Shown here: in pieces, positions 15,299 through 23,146 of the stretch
Numbering within the stretch: the stretch's first letter is position 1
Layout: every line of letters starts with the position of its first letter
Source of the DNA: Chloroflexota bacterium
GTDB lineage: Bacteria; Chloroflexota; Anaerolineae; Anaerolineales; UBA11579
NCBI GenBank assembly: GCA_016191875.1
Contig: JACPVG010000027.1
Location: 1-64,000, forward strand
Length of the DNA: 64,000 bases
Reading direction: 5' to 3'
Notes under the pieces: generated by a model
Databases searched by the model: none
Seen by the model: the letters and a program-made list of their open reading frames with translations, nothing else
What the model was told of the DNA's origin: nothing
Translations under genes and position numbers: made by a program

Positions 15299-16499
15299 GT
15301 TCTTTCTGCTCCCGGGCGGCGGCGATGGCGTTGCGAATCTGGTCGAAGTGACCGCGGGTGTGGTTGGGTGTGTACTGATAGGCCTGGGCCATGTTCATGA
15401 GGCTGAAGCGGCGTTTCTGGAGCTCCTCCGGCATGGCGGCGATGGCTCCGGCCGTGGCAGCCGCGGCGCGCTCGAAGGTTCGCAGCAGGTCGGCCACCGT
15501 GGGGAACGAGGCGGCCAGCGCGCCCACCGAGCCGAGGTCGTTTCCGTAATTCGGCGGCCGCTCACCCTGGGCTTCGGTGCTTACATTCATCAGGTTCCAG
15601 TACTCATTCATCAGCAGGTGCGCCAGGGTTTCCTTGGCGCTCCACTCGGTATCGGCCGGGCGGCGGACGGCCTCCTCTTCGCTCACGCCTTCGAAGAGGG
15701 CGGCCAGTTCCCGGTTGGCTTCCTCGAACTGCTTGCCAATCTCAACGGCGAATTCCTTCGGATCGCTCGACACTTCCGGTATCGGCCGATGCGAGAAGGT
15801 CATGTCGGCGGCCTGTTTCTCGCCGCCGCGGTAGTACTCGATTTTAACCGTATCCCCGGCTTTGTGCTTGCCGATGACAGCGGTCAGGGACTGGAAATCC
15901 ACGATCTCGTCGCCGCCCAGGCTGACGAGCACATCGCCGTTCTGCAGGCCGGCGGCTTCAGCGCCGGTGCCGGCGACAGTACCGCTGAGGTTGATGCCGC
16001 CCTTGATGTCCAGCCCCTGTTCTTTCGCCTGTTCTGCGCTCAACGCTCCGGCGATCATGATGCCGACGAACGGGCGGTCGAAGAGGCGCTTATCCAGCCC
16101 GCGCACCAGCACCGATTCAAGGTTGAGCAGGGCGGCTTCCCAGCCGGCCTGAATCTCCTGGGCGGCTTTCTTCCAGGCTTCGCTCTTCCCGAGACCGCTG
16201 TGTTCAACCGTCAGTTTCGTGCCGCCGTCTTCGGCAGCCAGCCGCACGAGCACCTGACTGGGGCCGGGGGCGCCGCTGCCCTGCCAGGTAAAGGCGACCG
16301 ATTCGGCTTCCTTGATCTCGCCAAACGTGCCAGCCGCCCAATAGCCCTGGTTCCACCAGGCGTAGAACCGGCCTTCGGGCCGCACGTCGGCTTCGACGTT
16401 GTTAGCGAACCAACCCTCCAGAGTCTGCGGGTTGGTCAGGGCGAAATACACCTGCTTTGGATCGCTCGGGTAGGCGTGTGTGAGGACAATCGCGGACAT
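15291..16499 (-). CDS. SRPBCC (AHSA1)-PDZ-DinB fusion protein, paralogue A
   Basis: A 402-aa protein with the same architecture as its neighbour: SRPBCC ~3-140 (LTHAYPSDPKQVYFALTNPQTLEGWF; LTVEHSGLGKSEAW), PDZ ~145-240 (LSGTVAGTGAEAAGLQNGDV), DinB ~255-400 (EWSAKETLAHLLMNEYWNL; YTPNHTRGHFDQIRNAIAA). The two genes are an adjacent tandem duplication that has diverged widely while keeping all three domains. A strong AAAGGAG site precedes the ATG. It lies downstream of a winged-helix regulator and a 51-aa ORF, so the four probably form one operon. Confidence 0.82.
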   Translation of the reverse strand: MSAIVLTHAYPSDPKQVYFALTNPQTLEGWFANNVEADVRPEGRFYAWWNQGYWAAGTFGEIKEAESVAFTWQGSGAPGPSQVLVRLAAEDGGTKLTVEHSGLGKSEAWKKAAQEIQAGWEAALLNLESVLVRGLDKRLFDRPFVGIMIAGALSAEQAKEQGLDIKGGINLSGTVAGTGAEAAGLQNGDVLVSLGGDEIVDFQSLTAVIGKHKAGDTVKIEYYRGGEKQAADMTFSHRPIPEVSSDPKEFAVEIGKQFEEANRELAALFEGVSEEEAVRRPADTEWSAKETLAHLLMNEYWNLMNVSTEAQGERPPNYGNDLGSVGALAASFPTVADLLRTFERAAAATAGAIAAMPEELQKRRFSLMNMAQAYQYTPNHTRGHFDQIRNAIAAAREQKEHA

Positions 16500-16543
16500 C
16501 GGGTTACTCCTTTTGGGTGTGGATACGGAGGGATGAGGGCTGT

Positions 16544-16576
16544 GGGGCGGGCGCAGGGCAATTCCGCGCCCGCCCC
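16544..16576. other. GC-rich hairpin between small ORF and fusion gene
   Basis: GGGGCGGGCGC and GCGCCCGCCCC form a perfect 11-bp stem with an 11-base loop. It lies between the 51-aa ORF and the first fusion gene and has no U-tract on either side, so it may be a processing or attenuation hairpin rather than a full terminator. Confidence 0.6.
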
Positions 16577-16595
16577 GATTCCGGAGGAGGATTGG

Positions 16596-16751
16596 TCAGG
16601 CGATCACAGTGGCCGGGGGGCATTTCGTAAGGCGGCGGCTTTTGGGGTCGTCGCACGTGCCGTTCGCTTCCAGCGCCCGCGGCGGGGTTTTGATTTCCCG
16701 GGGTTCCGGGACCTCATTGCTCACAACCAGTTGGATGCGGGTGACGCTCAT
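16596..16751 (-). CDS. Small 51-aa protein with two cysteines, in the DinB-fusion operon
   Basis: A short frame starting ATG at 16751 with a good AAAGGAT ribosome site 8 nt upstream and only 13 bp after the regulator's stop codon. It encodes 51 residues: an N-terminal strand-like segment (MSVTRIQLVVSNEV), a Pro-rich middle (PEPREIKTPPR) and a C-terminal part with two Cys (GTCDD...RRLTKCPP). No family is recognised. Position, spacing and ribosome site argue for translation; it could be a small regulator or a precursor peptide. It has no homologous evidence, so function is left open. Confidence 0.5.
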   Translation of the reverse strand: MSVTRIQLVVSNEVPEPREIKTPPRALEANGTCDDPKSRRLTKCPPATVIA

Positions 16752-16764
16752 GGTTCACATCCTT

Positions 16765-17685
16765 TCAGGCCGCCGCAGGTTCGGGGGCGGCCTCTTCAAG
16801 CGCCTGGGCCAGGGCGGCCAGCAGGCTGCGCAGTTCCACCAGTTCGGCCGTGCTCAGGACGGCGAAGGCGGCATTGTACAGACGGTCGGTGGTTTCCTCG
16901 GCCTGCACCCGCAGGCGGTCGCCGTCGCGGGTGACTTCGTAATGGCCGTTCAGGCGACGGATCCAGCCGCGCTTTTCCAGGCGCGCCAGGGCGCGGGCGT
17001 AAGCGACTTCGTCGTAGGCGCGGTGGGCGAGTTTTTCGGCCAGGGTCTCGGCGCTGGCGGCTTCGCCGCGCCACAACAGGGTGAACGCCTCCCAGGCGTA
17101 ACCGTCGACTTCATGCTGCACCCAGGCCGCCACGTGGGCGTCATCCCGAAAGGAGAGCAGGTCGACCAGCTGGCGGCGGGTACGGTACAGCGGCGGCAGG
17201 TCGGGCCGGTTGAACTTGCGGCTCATCGCCAGCGCCGGGGTTTCCGCCAGATCCGGCAGGCCCAGGGCGGCCCGGTTGACTGTGTCCAGCAGCGCCTCCA
17301 GCCTGGCCAGTTGCGGCGGGGTGAGGGTCTTGAGCGCCGAGAGCGTTTCGCAGCCCGCCTGCACCAGCCGGGCGACGTAGCCGCGCGCCCGGGCGGTGGG
17401 ACCGTAGGCGCCCTCGCCGAGTTCAGCCAGCCAGCCGCGCGCCACGGCGCTTTTCAGGTCGGACTGGAACTGGTCCGGGTTGTGGTAGGGCACGCGCTTG
17501 AATACGTGCGCCAGACCCAGCGGCTGGGGCTCGAAGCCGACCGCATACTGGGCCAGCAGGCTGTCGGAGCCGGCCAGTTCGCCGGCCTGCGAGTTGATTC
17601 CCTGATAGGCCGGGCGGGTGTGCAGGCTCAGGGCCTCCAGCACCCGGGCGGCTAACTCATGTGTCCACAACAGATCGTTTCCCAT
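16765..17685 (-). CDS. Duplicated winged-helix regulator (MarR/SCO6745-like)
   Basis: A 306-aa protein with two helical/winged-helix halves. The first spans about residues 1-130, ending LGEGAYGPTARARGYVARL. The second (~150-290) contains the pattern AETLAEKLAHRAYDEVAYARALARLEKRGWIRRLNGHYEVTRDGDRLR, here cited by position ~212-258, a MarR-like recognition helix and wing. Such proteins act as repressors. Its promoter carries two dyads over the start region (17711-17743), suggesting autoregulation. It leads the operon of the 51-aa ORF and two SRPBCC-PDZ-DinB genes. Exact family name is uncertain. Confidence 0.68.
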   Translation of the reverse strand: MGNDLLWTHELAARVLEALSLHTRPAYQGINSQAGELAGSDSLLAQYAVGFEPQPLGLAHVFKRVPYHNPDQFQSDLKSAVARGWLAELGEGAYGPTARARGYVARLVQAGCETLSALKTLTPPQLARLEALLDTVNRAALGLPDLAETPALAMSRKFNRPDLPPLYRTRRQLVDLLSFRDDAHVAAWVQHEVDGYAWEAFTLLWRGEAASAETLAEKLAHRAYDEVAYARALARLEKRGWIRRLNGHYEVTRDGDRLRVQAEETTDRLYNAAFAVLSTAELVELRSLLAALAQALEEAAPEPAAA

Positions 17686-17710
17686 TGACTCTCTCCAAAG
17701 AGGCTATCTA

Positions 17711-17777
17711 TTAGATTCACGTCTATATTAGATGAATGTCTAACACAGATTGTAGTCTAACGCATTGGGCCTGTCAA
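17711..17777 (-). promoter_or_regulatory. Sigma-70-type promoter with tandem operator dyads
   Basis: On the minus strand TTGACA (17777-17772), a 17-bp spacer and TACAAT (17754-17749) form a near-consensus promoter for the winged-helix gene. Just downstream are two dyads: 17728-17743 (TTAGA-cattca-TCTAA on the minus strand) and 17711-17725 (TAGA-cgtgaa-TCTA), so a repressor bound there would block initiation. A further TTAGAC half-site lies in the spacer. Binding by the adjacent regulator is inferred. Confidence 0.7.
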
Positions 17778-17841
17778 GACCCAATTCGCTGGTTTTTCAG
17801 CCACATCTGGCCGGTGAAAAGTCCTGATCGTCGCCGCAGCC

Positions 17842-18176
17842 TGTGGATAAGTGATGGATTTGTGTGGATAAGCAGGGATAATTGGGGACAACTCCCCCAT
17901 TTCCCCCCTTTTCATCCGTTTTTGATACCCCCAGATATGGGGGTGCGATTCCTCCGATGGCTATATTTGCAAAAACATGGCTGCACAGGTTGCTAACCAC
18001 CAGGTTGTTCGCGATTCTTCCCGCGCGGGCTGGGGAGAACCAGGAGCTTGAGATGCGGATATGTGGCTCTCGCCGCCCGCCCGCCCCTGCATCTAGCCTG
18101 TTTTCCGCCCTACAGCCCGGTTCTCCACATATCCCCAGGCCCTACTAAGACTACTACATTAACTACCTTATACACA
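17842..18176. other. DnaA-box cluster in a long non-coding spacer (possible origin-like region)
   Basis: The ~590-bp spacer 17686-18276 holds no convincing gene. It contains two perfect DnaA boxes TGTGGATAA at 17842-17850 and 17863-17871 (21 bp apart, two helical turns), a box TTATACACA at 18168-18176, and a one-mismatch site TTCTCCACA at 18121-18129. All genes from 9015 to 17685 point left and those from 18277 to 23084 point right. This resembles an origin or a DnaA-controlled region, but dnaA is not in the window. Confidence 0.4.
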
Positions 18177-18217
18177 TGGATGAGGATGAAAGAGAATGAC
18201 AGGCATCTTGTACCACG

Positions 18218-18246
18218 TTGACACGCCCGCGCCGCTCCCCTACAAT
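18218..18246 (+). promoter_or_regulatory. Consensus promoter TTGACA-17-TACAAT
   Basis: TTGACA at 18218-18223, a 17-bp spacer and TACAAT at 18241-18246, followed by a GAGGAG ribosome site and the ATG at 18277. This promoter lies inside the longer open frame (from 18196) and therefore argues for 18277 as the true start of the muramidase gene. Confidence 0.75.
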
Positions 18247-18276
18247 AAGGCAGGCCGTCTGGCCGAGGAGCCTTCC

Positions 18277-19341
18277 ATGCCGATCTATTCACGCCGCCTG
18301 TACCAGCAGGCTACCCTCTATGAGCAGCCCAACACTGAAAGCGCCGTGCTGGGGGTTCTGCCGCCGGGCATGAACGTGCAGGTGCTCGACCTGCAGAAGA
18401 CCTGGCTGCTGGTGGAAGACCCGCGCCCCGGCGGGCGGCAGGGGTACATCGCCTACCGCGCCATCCAGCCGCCGCGCCGCACCACGCCGGACAATCGCCC
18501 GGCCGACCTGGAGGGCGAGGCCAGCAGCGTGCCCAGCGGCCCGCCCGCTGCCGAGATCCGCACGGCCCTCAAGCAGGAAGAAGAGCAGTCTCCGACCGAC
18601 AAGCCACCTGCCCCGCCCCCGGGAACGCCTGAAGCCGCCGCGCTGGAACCGGCCAAGAAACTGACCGAGACGGCCACGCCGGTCGAGAAGGTCGTGGCGC
18701 AGACCTGGAACCGCTACGGCGGCCTGCTCAGCGCCCTGGCGCAGCAGTACGGCCTGGACCCGGCCATCCTGGCGGCGGTGGTCTCGGTGGAGTCCGGCGG
18801 CGCGGCCTTCGGCCCGCAGAACCGCATGATCATCCGCTTTGAGAACCACCTGTTCTACGACTACTGGGGCAAGCAGAACAAGACCGTCTACGACCAGCAT
18901 TTCAAGTTCAACAGCACCAAACGCTGGAAGGACCACCTCTACCGCCCGACGGCGACCGGCGAATGGCAGACTTTCCACGGCGACCAGTTGAAGGAATGGG
19001 CCGTGCTGGAGTTCGCCAGCGGGTTCGGCACCGCGGCGGCGCGCATGTCCATCAGCATGGGCGCGCCGCAGATCCTCGGCAGCAACTTCAAGCGGGTGGG
19101 CTTCAAAACGGTCAACGAGATGTTCAAGGCCTTCAACGACCGCGAAAACGGCGAGCGCTGGCAACTGGTGGCGATGTTCAAGTTCATTGAGAACGACCCC
19201 TACAACCGCGGCCTGCTTTCCCTGCGCAACGAAGATTATGTGGCGTTCGCCACGATGTACAACGGCGCCGGCCAGGCCCAGACCTACGCCAACCTGATCG
19301 GCGAACGCACGCTCGTCCTGCGCAGGCTGTTGAGTCAGTGA
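18277..19341 (+). CDS. SH3-like / N-acetylmuramidase domain protein
   Basis: A 354-aa protein. Residues ~1-65 are a bacterial SH3-like domain (RLYQQATLYEQPNTESAVLG; VLPPGMNVQVLD). Residues ~70-140 are a Pro/Glu-rich linker. Residues ~150-354 match the N-acetylmuramidase (DUF3380) domain of phage-type endolysins, with SVESGG (likely catalytic Glu), SISMGAPQILGSNFKRVGF and WQLVAMFKFIENDP. It would cleave peptidoglycan glycan strands. No signal peptide is evident, so it may be released by lysis or act as a domesticated lysin. No other phage genes are nearby. Confidence 0.78.
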   Translation: MPIYSRRLYQQATLYEQPNTESAVLGVLPPGMNVQVLDLQKTWLLVEDPRPGGRQGYIAYRAIQPPRRTTPDNRPADLEGEASSVPSGPPAAEIRTALKQEEEQSPTDKPPAPPPGTPEAAALEPAKKLTETATPVEKVVAQTWNRYGGLLSALAQQYGLDPAILAAVVSVESGGAAFGPQNRMIIRFENHLFYDYWGKQNKTVYDQHFKFNSTKRWKDHLYRPTATGEWQTFHGDQLKEWAVLEFASGFGTAAARMSISMGAPQILGSNFKRVGFKTVNEMFKAFNDRENGERWQLVAMFKFIENDPYNRGLLSLRNEDYVAFATMYNGAGQAQTYANLIGERTLVLRRLLSQ

Positions 19342-19820
19342 TCACCTCGCTGCGCGACTACCTGGCGTATTTCGTGAGCGTGCGCAAACGCACGCACCTG
19401 TTCATCGAGGCTGTGCCGCCCACCCTGGCGGACTGGTCGCCAGCGCCCGGCGAATACACCTGCGGCGATATCGTGCGCCACCTGGGCAGCGTGCAACTGA
19501 TGAACTGGCGGCTGGCGGCCGGGGAACCGCTGAAGTATCCGGGGCACGACCCGGCGCTGGGAGCCGACCTGCCCGCCGCCCGAACCTACCTGGATGCTTG
19601 CCACGCCGAGGGGGTCAAACTGCTCGAAGCCCTGCCCGACTCGATTCTGGCTGAGAAACGGGTGGGGGCTACCGGCCAATCCGCCAGCGTCTGGCGCTTC
19701 CTGATGGCCACGGTGGAGCACGAGGTCCATCACCGCAGCCAGCTGGCCAATTACCTGACGTGGCTGGGCCACCAGCCGCCGCAGTTGTTTGGGGTAAATG
19801 TGGAGGATTTGCCGGAATGA
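19338..19820 (+). CDS. DinB-family protein
   Basis: A 160-aa four-helix-bundle protein: TSLRDYLAYFVSVRKRTHLFIEAVP, the helix-2 pattern YTCGDIVRHLGSVQLMNWRLAAG with a His, and the C-terminal EHEVHHRSQLANYLTWLG with the HxxxH pair. These three His positions form the usual DinB metal site. The GTG start overlaps the stop of the muramidase gene by 4 bp, so the two are co-translated. This is a single-domain relative of the DinB part of the 14-16 kb fusion proteins. Confidence 0.85.
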   Translation: MITSLRDYLAYFVSVRKRTHLFIEAVPPTLADWSPAPGEYTCGDIVRHLGSVQLMNWRLAAGEPLKYPGHDPALGADLPAARTYLDACHAEGVKLLEALPDSILAEKRVGATGQSASVWRFLMATVEHEVHHRSQLANYLTWLGHQPPQLFGVNVEDLPE

Positions 19821-19848
19821 GAGGCGCATCGGCAGGGAAACGAACGTT

Positions 19849-20622
19849 ATGAAAGGCAAATGGCTTTTCGACCTGGCGCGGGGCGTCGCCTCCGGCGCTA
19901 TCGGGGTTCGTGACGGGCTCGCTTTTGCGAAGGCGCGCTTTAAGTCCAAGCCGGTTGATATTGAACTGAACAAGATAGCCTTCAGGAATGCCGACCACGT
20001 TCATTGGAGCCTGATTGCCGAGATTTTCCTTGGCCGGGAGTACACGCCGCAAGGCTACGAAATCAAGGCTGGTGACATCGTTGTTGACATCGGAGCGCAT
20101 AAAGGCGTATTTGTGGCCTACGCAGCCCAATTCTCACCGGGCAGGGTTTTCGCCTTTGAGCCGGACGCGGAGAACTACACCTATCTGGGCCAATTTGTTG
20201 CCGATAATGGATGGAACAACGTGCAGGTAACGCCCAAAGCGGTGTGGGGAAACCGCAGCCGGATGAAACTATACAAAGCGGAATCCAGCAGCCGCAACTC
20301 ACTTACGGACAGAGACGTGATCTCAAGCCATCGTCTGGAATCGTTCGAGGAAGTAGAGGCGATCTCCCTGCAAGATGCTCTGGCAGGAGTGGATGTCGTG
20401 AATTTGCTAAAAGTGGACTGCGAAGGAGCAGAGTTCGAGATCTTTCGCTGCGCCCCAGCGGAGGTTTTTGACAGGATAGAGAAAATAACGATGGAATACC
20501 ACGCAGAGGCTGGGAGTGCCGAGTTGAATCAAATGGTGTCCTTACTGAAAACGCACTTTTCGGATGTGCGACTGGCGACCTGGCCCGGCAGCCCGCTTGG
20601 TTACCTGTACGCGAGAAAATAG
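19849..20622 (+). CDS. FkbM-family methyltransferase
   Basis: A 257-aa class I methyltransferase of the FkbM type. Motif I is VDIGAHKGVF (about residues 75-84), followed by FAFEPDAENYTYLG, and LLKVDCEGAEFEIF (about 189-202), the D-x-E-G-x-E signature of FkbM O-methyltransferases. Codon use is visibly less GC-rich than neighbours (GAA, AAA, TTG, CAA frequent), which suggests recent acquisition. The ATG at 19849 is used because the 17 codons before it overlap the DinB gene. It may methylate a sugar or lipid; substrate unknown. Confidence 0.83.
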   Translation: MKGKWLFDLARGVASGAIGVRDGLAFAKARFKSKPVDIELNKIAFRNADHVHWSLIAEIFLGREYTPQGYEIKAGDIVVDIGAHKGVFVAYAAQFSPGRVFAFEPDAENYTYLGQFVADNGWNNVQVTPKAVWGNRSRMKLYKAESSSRNSLTDRDVISSHRLESFEEVEAISLQDALAGVDVVNLLKVDCEGAEFEIFRCAPAEVFDRIEKITMEYHAEAGSAELNQMVSLLKTHFSDVRLATWPGSPLGYLYARK

Positions 20623-20645
20623 ATAAGCCTGATTGCTATGAACCC

Positions 20646-21659
20646 ATGCCCGACACCCTGAGAACCCTCATCGCGTTGCCCAACCCGGCCATCGCCTACC
20701 GGGCGGCCGAGATTTCTGGGGCGGGAGCGAAAGAACTGGCGCGCCGGCGGGCCGCGCTGCCGCACGCGCCGGAGGTCCAGGCCCTGCTGGCCGGGCGCGG
20801 GACGGATGGCCGGATGCCGTACAACGCCTACGACAAATGGTACGGCCCGCACTGGCGGCTGGCCCTGCTGGCCGATCTGGGCTACCCGCCGGGCGACGAA
20901 AGCCTGCGGCCGATGGTTGAGCAGGCGCTGGGCTGGATGCTGTCCGACGAGCGCATGGCCTACATCCCGAAGCGCACGGTCAACGGCAGGATACGTATGC
21001 ATCCCAGCATCGAAGGCAACGCGCTGTGGTATCTCCACCAATTGGGCCTGCCGGATGGCCGCATGGCTGAACTGGCCCGGCTGATTCTCTCCTGGGAATG
21101 GCCGGGCGGCGGCTGGAACTGCGACATGAACCCCCGGACCGTCGTAGCGTCATTCACCGAGACTCTCCTGCCGCTGCGCGGGCTGGCGGCTCATGCCCAC
21201 TACACCGGCGACCGGCAGGCCGTCGCAGCCGCAGGACGGGCGGCCGAGGTGTTCCTCTCGCGGCGGCTGTTCCGCCGTCTCAGTAATGGACGGGTGATTC
21301 ACAACAAGTTCGTGCAGCTGCATTACCCTCTGTATTGGCATTACGACATCCTGTTCGCCCTCAAGGTGCTGAGCGAGGCCGGCTTCCTGAACGATCCGCG
21401 TTGCGCCGAAGCGCTGGACCTGCTCGAAAGCAAGCGCCTGCCGGACGGCGGCTGGCCCGCCGAAGCGACCTATTACCAATACACCGAGAAGAAGGTCAGC
21501 GGCCGCTCCCCGGTGGATTGGGGTGGGACGAGCCGGAAACGCATGAACCCCTGGGTTACGCTGGATGCGCTGGCGGTCTTGAAGGCCGCCGGGCGGGAGC
21601 CGCGCAATGCGACCGAATCGAATTCGACAGCGCCTGAAACCATGAACACGCCGATATGA
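20646..21659 (+). CDS. Prenyltransferase/squalene-cyclase-like alpha-toroid protein
   Basis: A 337-aa all-helical protein with repeats of terpenoid-cyclase alpha/alpha toroid type: SWEWPGGGWNCDMNPR (about 150-165), RLPDGGWPAEATYYQYT and repeated L-L-x-x-G patterns. The GGGWN and DGGW elements resemble QW motifs. No DxDD protonation motif of squalene-hopene cyclases is evident, so a cyclase reaction is not assured; such short toroid proteins are often of unknown role. It overlaps the next gene by 4 bp (ATGA). Confidence 0.7.
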   Translation: MPDTLRTLIALPNPAIAYRAAEISGAGAKELARRRAALPHAPEVQALLAGRGTDGRMPYNAYDKWYGPHWRLALLADLGYPPGDESLRPMVEQALGWMLSDERMAYIPKRTVNGRIRMHPSIEGNALWYLHQLGLPDGRMAELARLILSWEWPGGGWNCDMNPRTVVASFTETLLPLRGLAAHAHYTGDRQAVAAAGRAAEVFLSRRLFRRLSNGRVIHNKFVQLHYPLYWHYDILFALKVLSEAGFLNDPRCAEALDLLESKRLPDGGWPAEATYYQYTEKKVSGRSPVDWGGTSRKRMNPWVTLDALAVLKAAGREPRNATESNSTAPETMNTPI

Positions 21660-22612
21660 GCAGGGACGAGGGGGACTTCTTCGCTACCATCCGGCGGCTG
21701 GACCACGCCGCCACGCCCGCCAGGCTGGCCGCCCGCTGGGGCGGCGCCCCGGCCAGCCTGGAACTGGTCAACGACGGCATCAACGCCGTCTACCGCTTCC
21801 GGGCCGGGGGCGAGACCACCTACCTGCGCATCACCCACGCCAGCCTGCGCGACGAAGCCGACTTGCATGGCAGCCTGGTCTACCAGCGGCGCCTGCTGGC
21901 GGGCGGCGCGCCGGTCTGCGAACCGCTGCCGGCGTTGGACGGAGAGTGGGTGGCCGCCGCCCAACAGGGTGAGGAGCGCTTCCTCGCCACCGCCTGCCGC
22001 CATGCGCCCGGCCAGCCCCTGCCGGAGGTCCTGCTGCCCGCCGAACAGTGGACTTGTTGGGGGCGGCTGATGGGCGCGGTGCACCGGGCGAGCGAATCGT
22101 TCCAGTCGCCGCCGGGTGTGCGCTACCTCACCTGGCGGGAGGTGTGGGCGGAACTGGGCGACCTGCTGGAGCCGGACGATGCCATCGGCCGCCGCGAGTA
22201 TGACGCCATCGGCGCGTGGTTCGCGCGCCTGCCGGAGACTCCGCCGGATTTCGGTCTGACCCATTTCGACTTCCGCGCCGGGAACGTGCTGTGGGACGGC
22301 GAGATGATGACGCTCATCGACTTCGACGAGCCGGTCTGGCACTGGTACGCCGCCGACGTGGCCCGGCCGTTCCTGGAACTGCGCGACCTGCCGGACGAAG
22401 ACCAGCGCGCCGCCCGGGGCCGGTTCCTGGAAGGCTACCGGGCGGTTCGCCCGCTGGACGAATTCTGGGTCGAGAGACTGCCGTGGTTCACGCGCATGAA
22501 GCGCATGGATTTCTACGCCTGGAACTACGCCAACTGGGACCCGCGCGCCGGCGACCGGGAGGCGTGGCGCAAGCGGGAACAGGGGTTTATGGATGTGCAA
22601 GAATCCAAGTAG
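21656..22612 (+). CDS. APH-like phosphotransferase
   Basis: A 318-aa protein kinase-like fold enzyme. It shows AVYRFRAGGETTYLRI (ATP-site strands), then LTHFDFRAGNVLWDGE (catalytic loop, H-x-D-x-x-x-x-N, about residues 200-215) and TLIDFDE (metal-binding Asp). This is the aminoglycoside phosphotransferase / homoserine kinase-like family (APH), which includes many small-molecule kinases. Coupled to the toroid protein by a 4-bp overlap. Substrate unknown; antibiotic resistance should not be assumed. Confidence 0.82.
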   Translation: MSRDEGDFFATIRRLDHAATPARLAARWGGAPASLELVNDGINAVYRFRAGGETTYLRITHASLRDEADLHGSLVYQRRLLAGGAPVCEPLPALDGEWVAAAQQGEERFLATACRHAPGQPLPEVLLPAEQWTCWGRLMGAVHRASESFQSPPGVRYLTWREVWAELGDLLEPDDAIGRREYDAIGAWFARLPETPPDFGLTHFDFRAGNVLWDGEMMTLIDFDEPVWHWYAADVARPFLELRDLPDEDQRAARGRFLEGYRAVRPLDEFWVERLPWFTRMKRMDFYAWNYANWDPRAGDREAWRKREQGFMDVQESK

Positions 22613-22675
22613 CCGCGCAACAAAACCCCAACTGGAGCGTTTAATACTACAGTCCCCGCGCTGCGCGGCCGCCCG

Positions 22676-22704
22676 TTGATTCGACCCTGGGAATCCTGTA
22701 CAAT
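22676..22704 (+). promoter_or_regulatory. Promoter TTGATT-17-TACAAT for spoVS
   Basis: TTGATT at 22676-22681 and TACAAT at 22699-22704 with exactly 17 bp between. The spoVS ATG at 22782 lies 77 nt downstream, preceded by GAGGAGAG, giving a leader of about 70 nt. Confidence 0.65.
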
Positions 22705-22781
22705 CTCAGTGAGGAATTGGCCCCTTGCAGCAAGTGGAACTGCCCGGGACGTCGCATCGCACAACATAGAGGAGAGCACCC

Positions 22782-23084
22782 ATGGACGTTATCAAGGTCT
22801 CAGGCACCTCGCGGACTTCTGCCGTGGCGGGCGCCATCGCCGGCGTGTTCCGTGAGAATAAGCGCGCCGAGGTTCAGGCCATCGGGGCCGGGGCGGTCAA
22901 CCAGGCCGTCAAGGCGCTGGTGCTCTCCCGGGGCTACCTGGCCGAGGACGGCTACGATGTGGTCTTCACTGCCGAATTCTCGGACGTGGACATCGACGGC
23001 AAGGTGCGCACAGCCATCAAGATTACCGTTCAATCGCGTCTGCCGGTGACGGCTGGCGACGCGCCGCCCCCCTCCTCCCCGTGA
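22782..23084 (+). CDS. spoVS: SpoVS (stage V sporulation protein S) family protein
   Basis: A 100-aa protein whose first ~86 residues match SpoVS almost throughout (DVIKVSGTSRTSAVAGAIAG; VQAIGAGAVNQAVKALVLSR). SpoVS is an Alba-like small nucleic-acid-binding protein, first known from Bacillus sporulation but widespread in non-sporulating bacteria such as Chloroflexota and Deinococcus. The C-terminal 14 residues are an extra Pro/Ser tail. Its own promoter, strong ribosome site and terminator indicate a monocistronic, well-expressed gene. Confidence 0.95.
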   Translation: MDVIKVSGTSRTSAVAGAIAGVFRENKRAEVQAIGAGAVNQAVKALVLSRGYLAEDGYDVVFTAEFSDVDIDGKVRTAIKITVQSRLPVTAGDAPPPSSP

Positions 23085-23092
23085 AAAACGAA

Positions 23093-23116
23093 CGCCGGGC
23101 AACGCCCGGCGGTTTT
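23093..23116 (+). terminator. Rho-independent terminator after spoVS
   Basis: CGCCGGGC-aac-GCCCGGCG stem followed by GTTTTG: an 8-bp GC stem with a three-base loop and a short U run, 9 bp after the spoVS stop. Confidence 0.85.
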
Positions 23117-23146
23117 GTGGGCGGGAGCATTCGATAATCCAAAACA

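Noticed and set aside
17736-18148. Short open frames in the spacer before the muramidase gene
   Set aside because: They overlap the DnaA boxes, lack ribosome sites and encode low-complexity peptides on both strands.
18277-19820. Prophage, suggested by the phage-type N-acetylmuramidase
   Set aside because: No holin, capsid, tail, integrase or att site nearby; neighbours are ordinary chromosomal genes.
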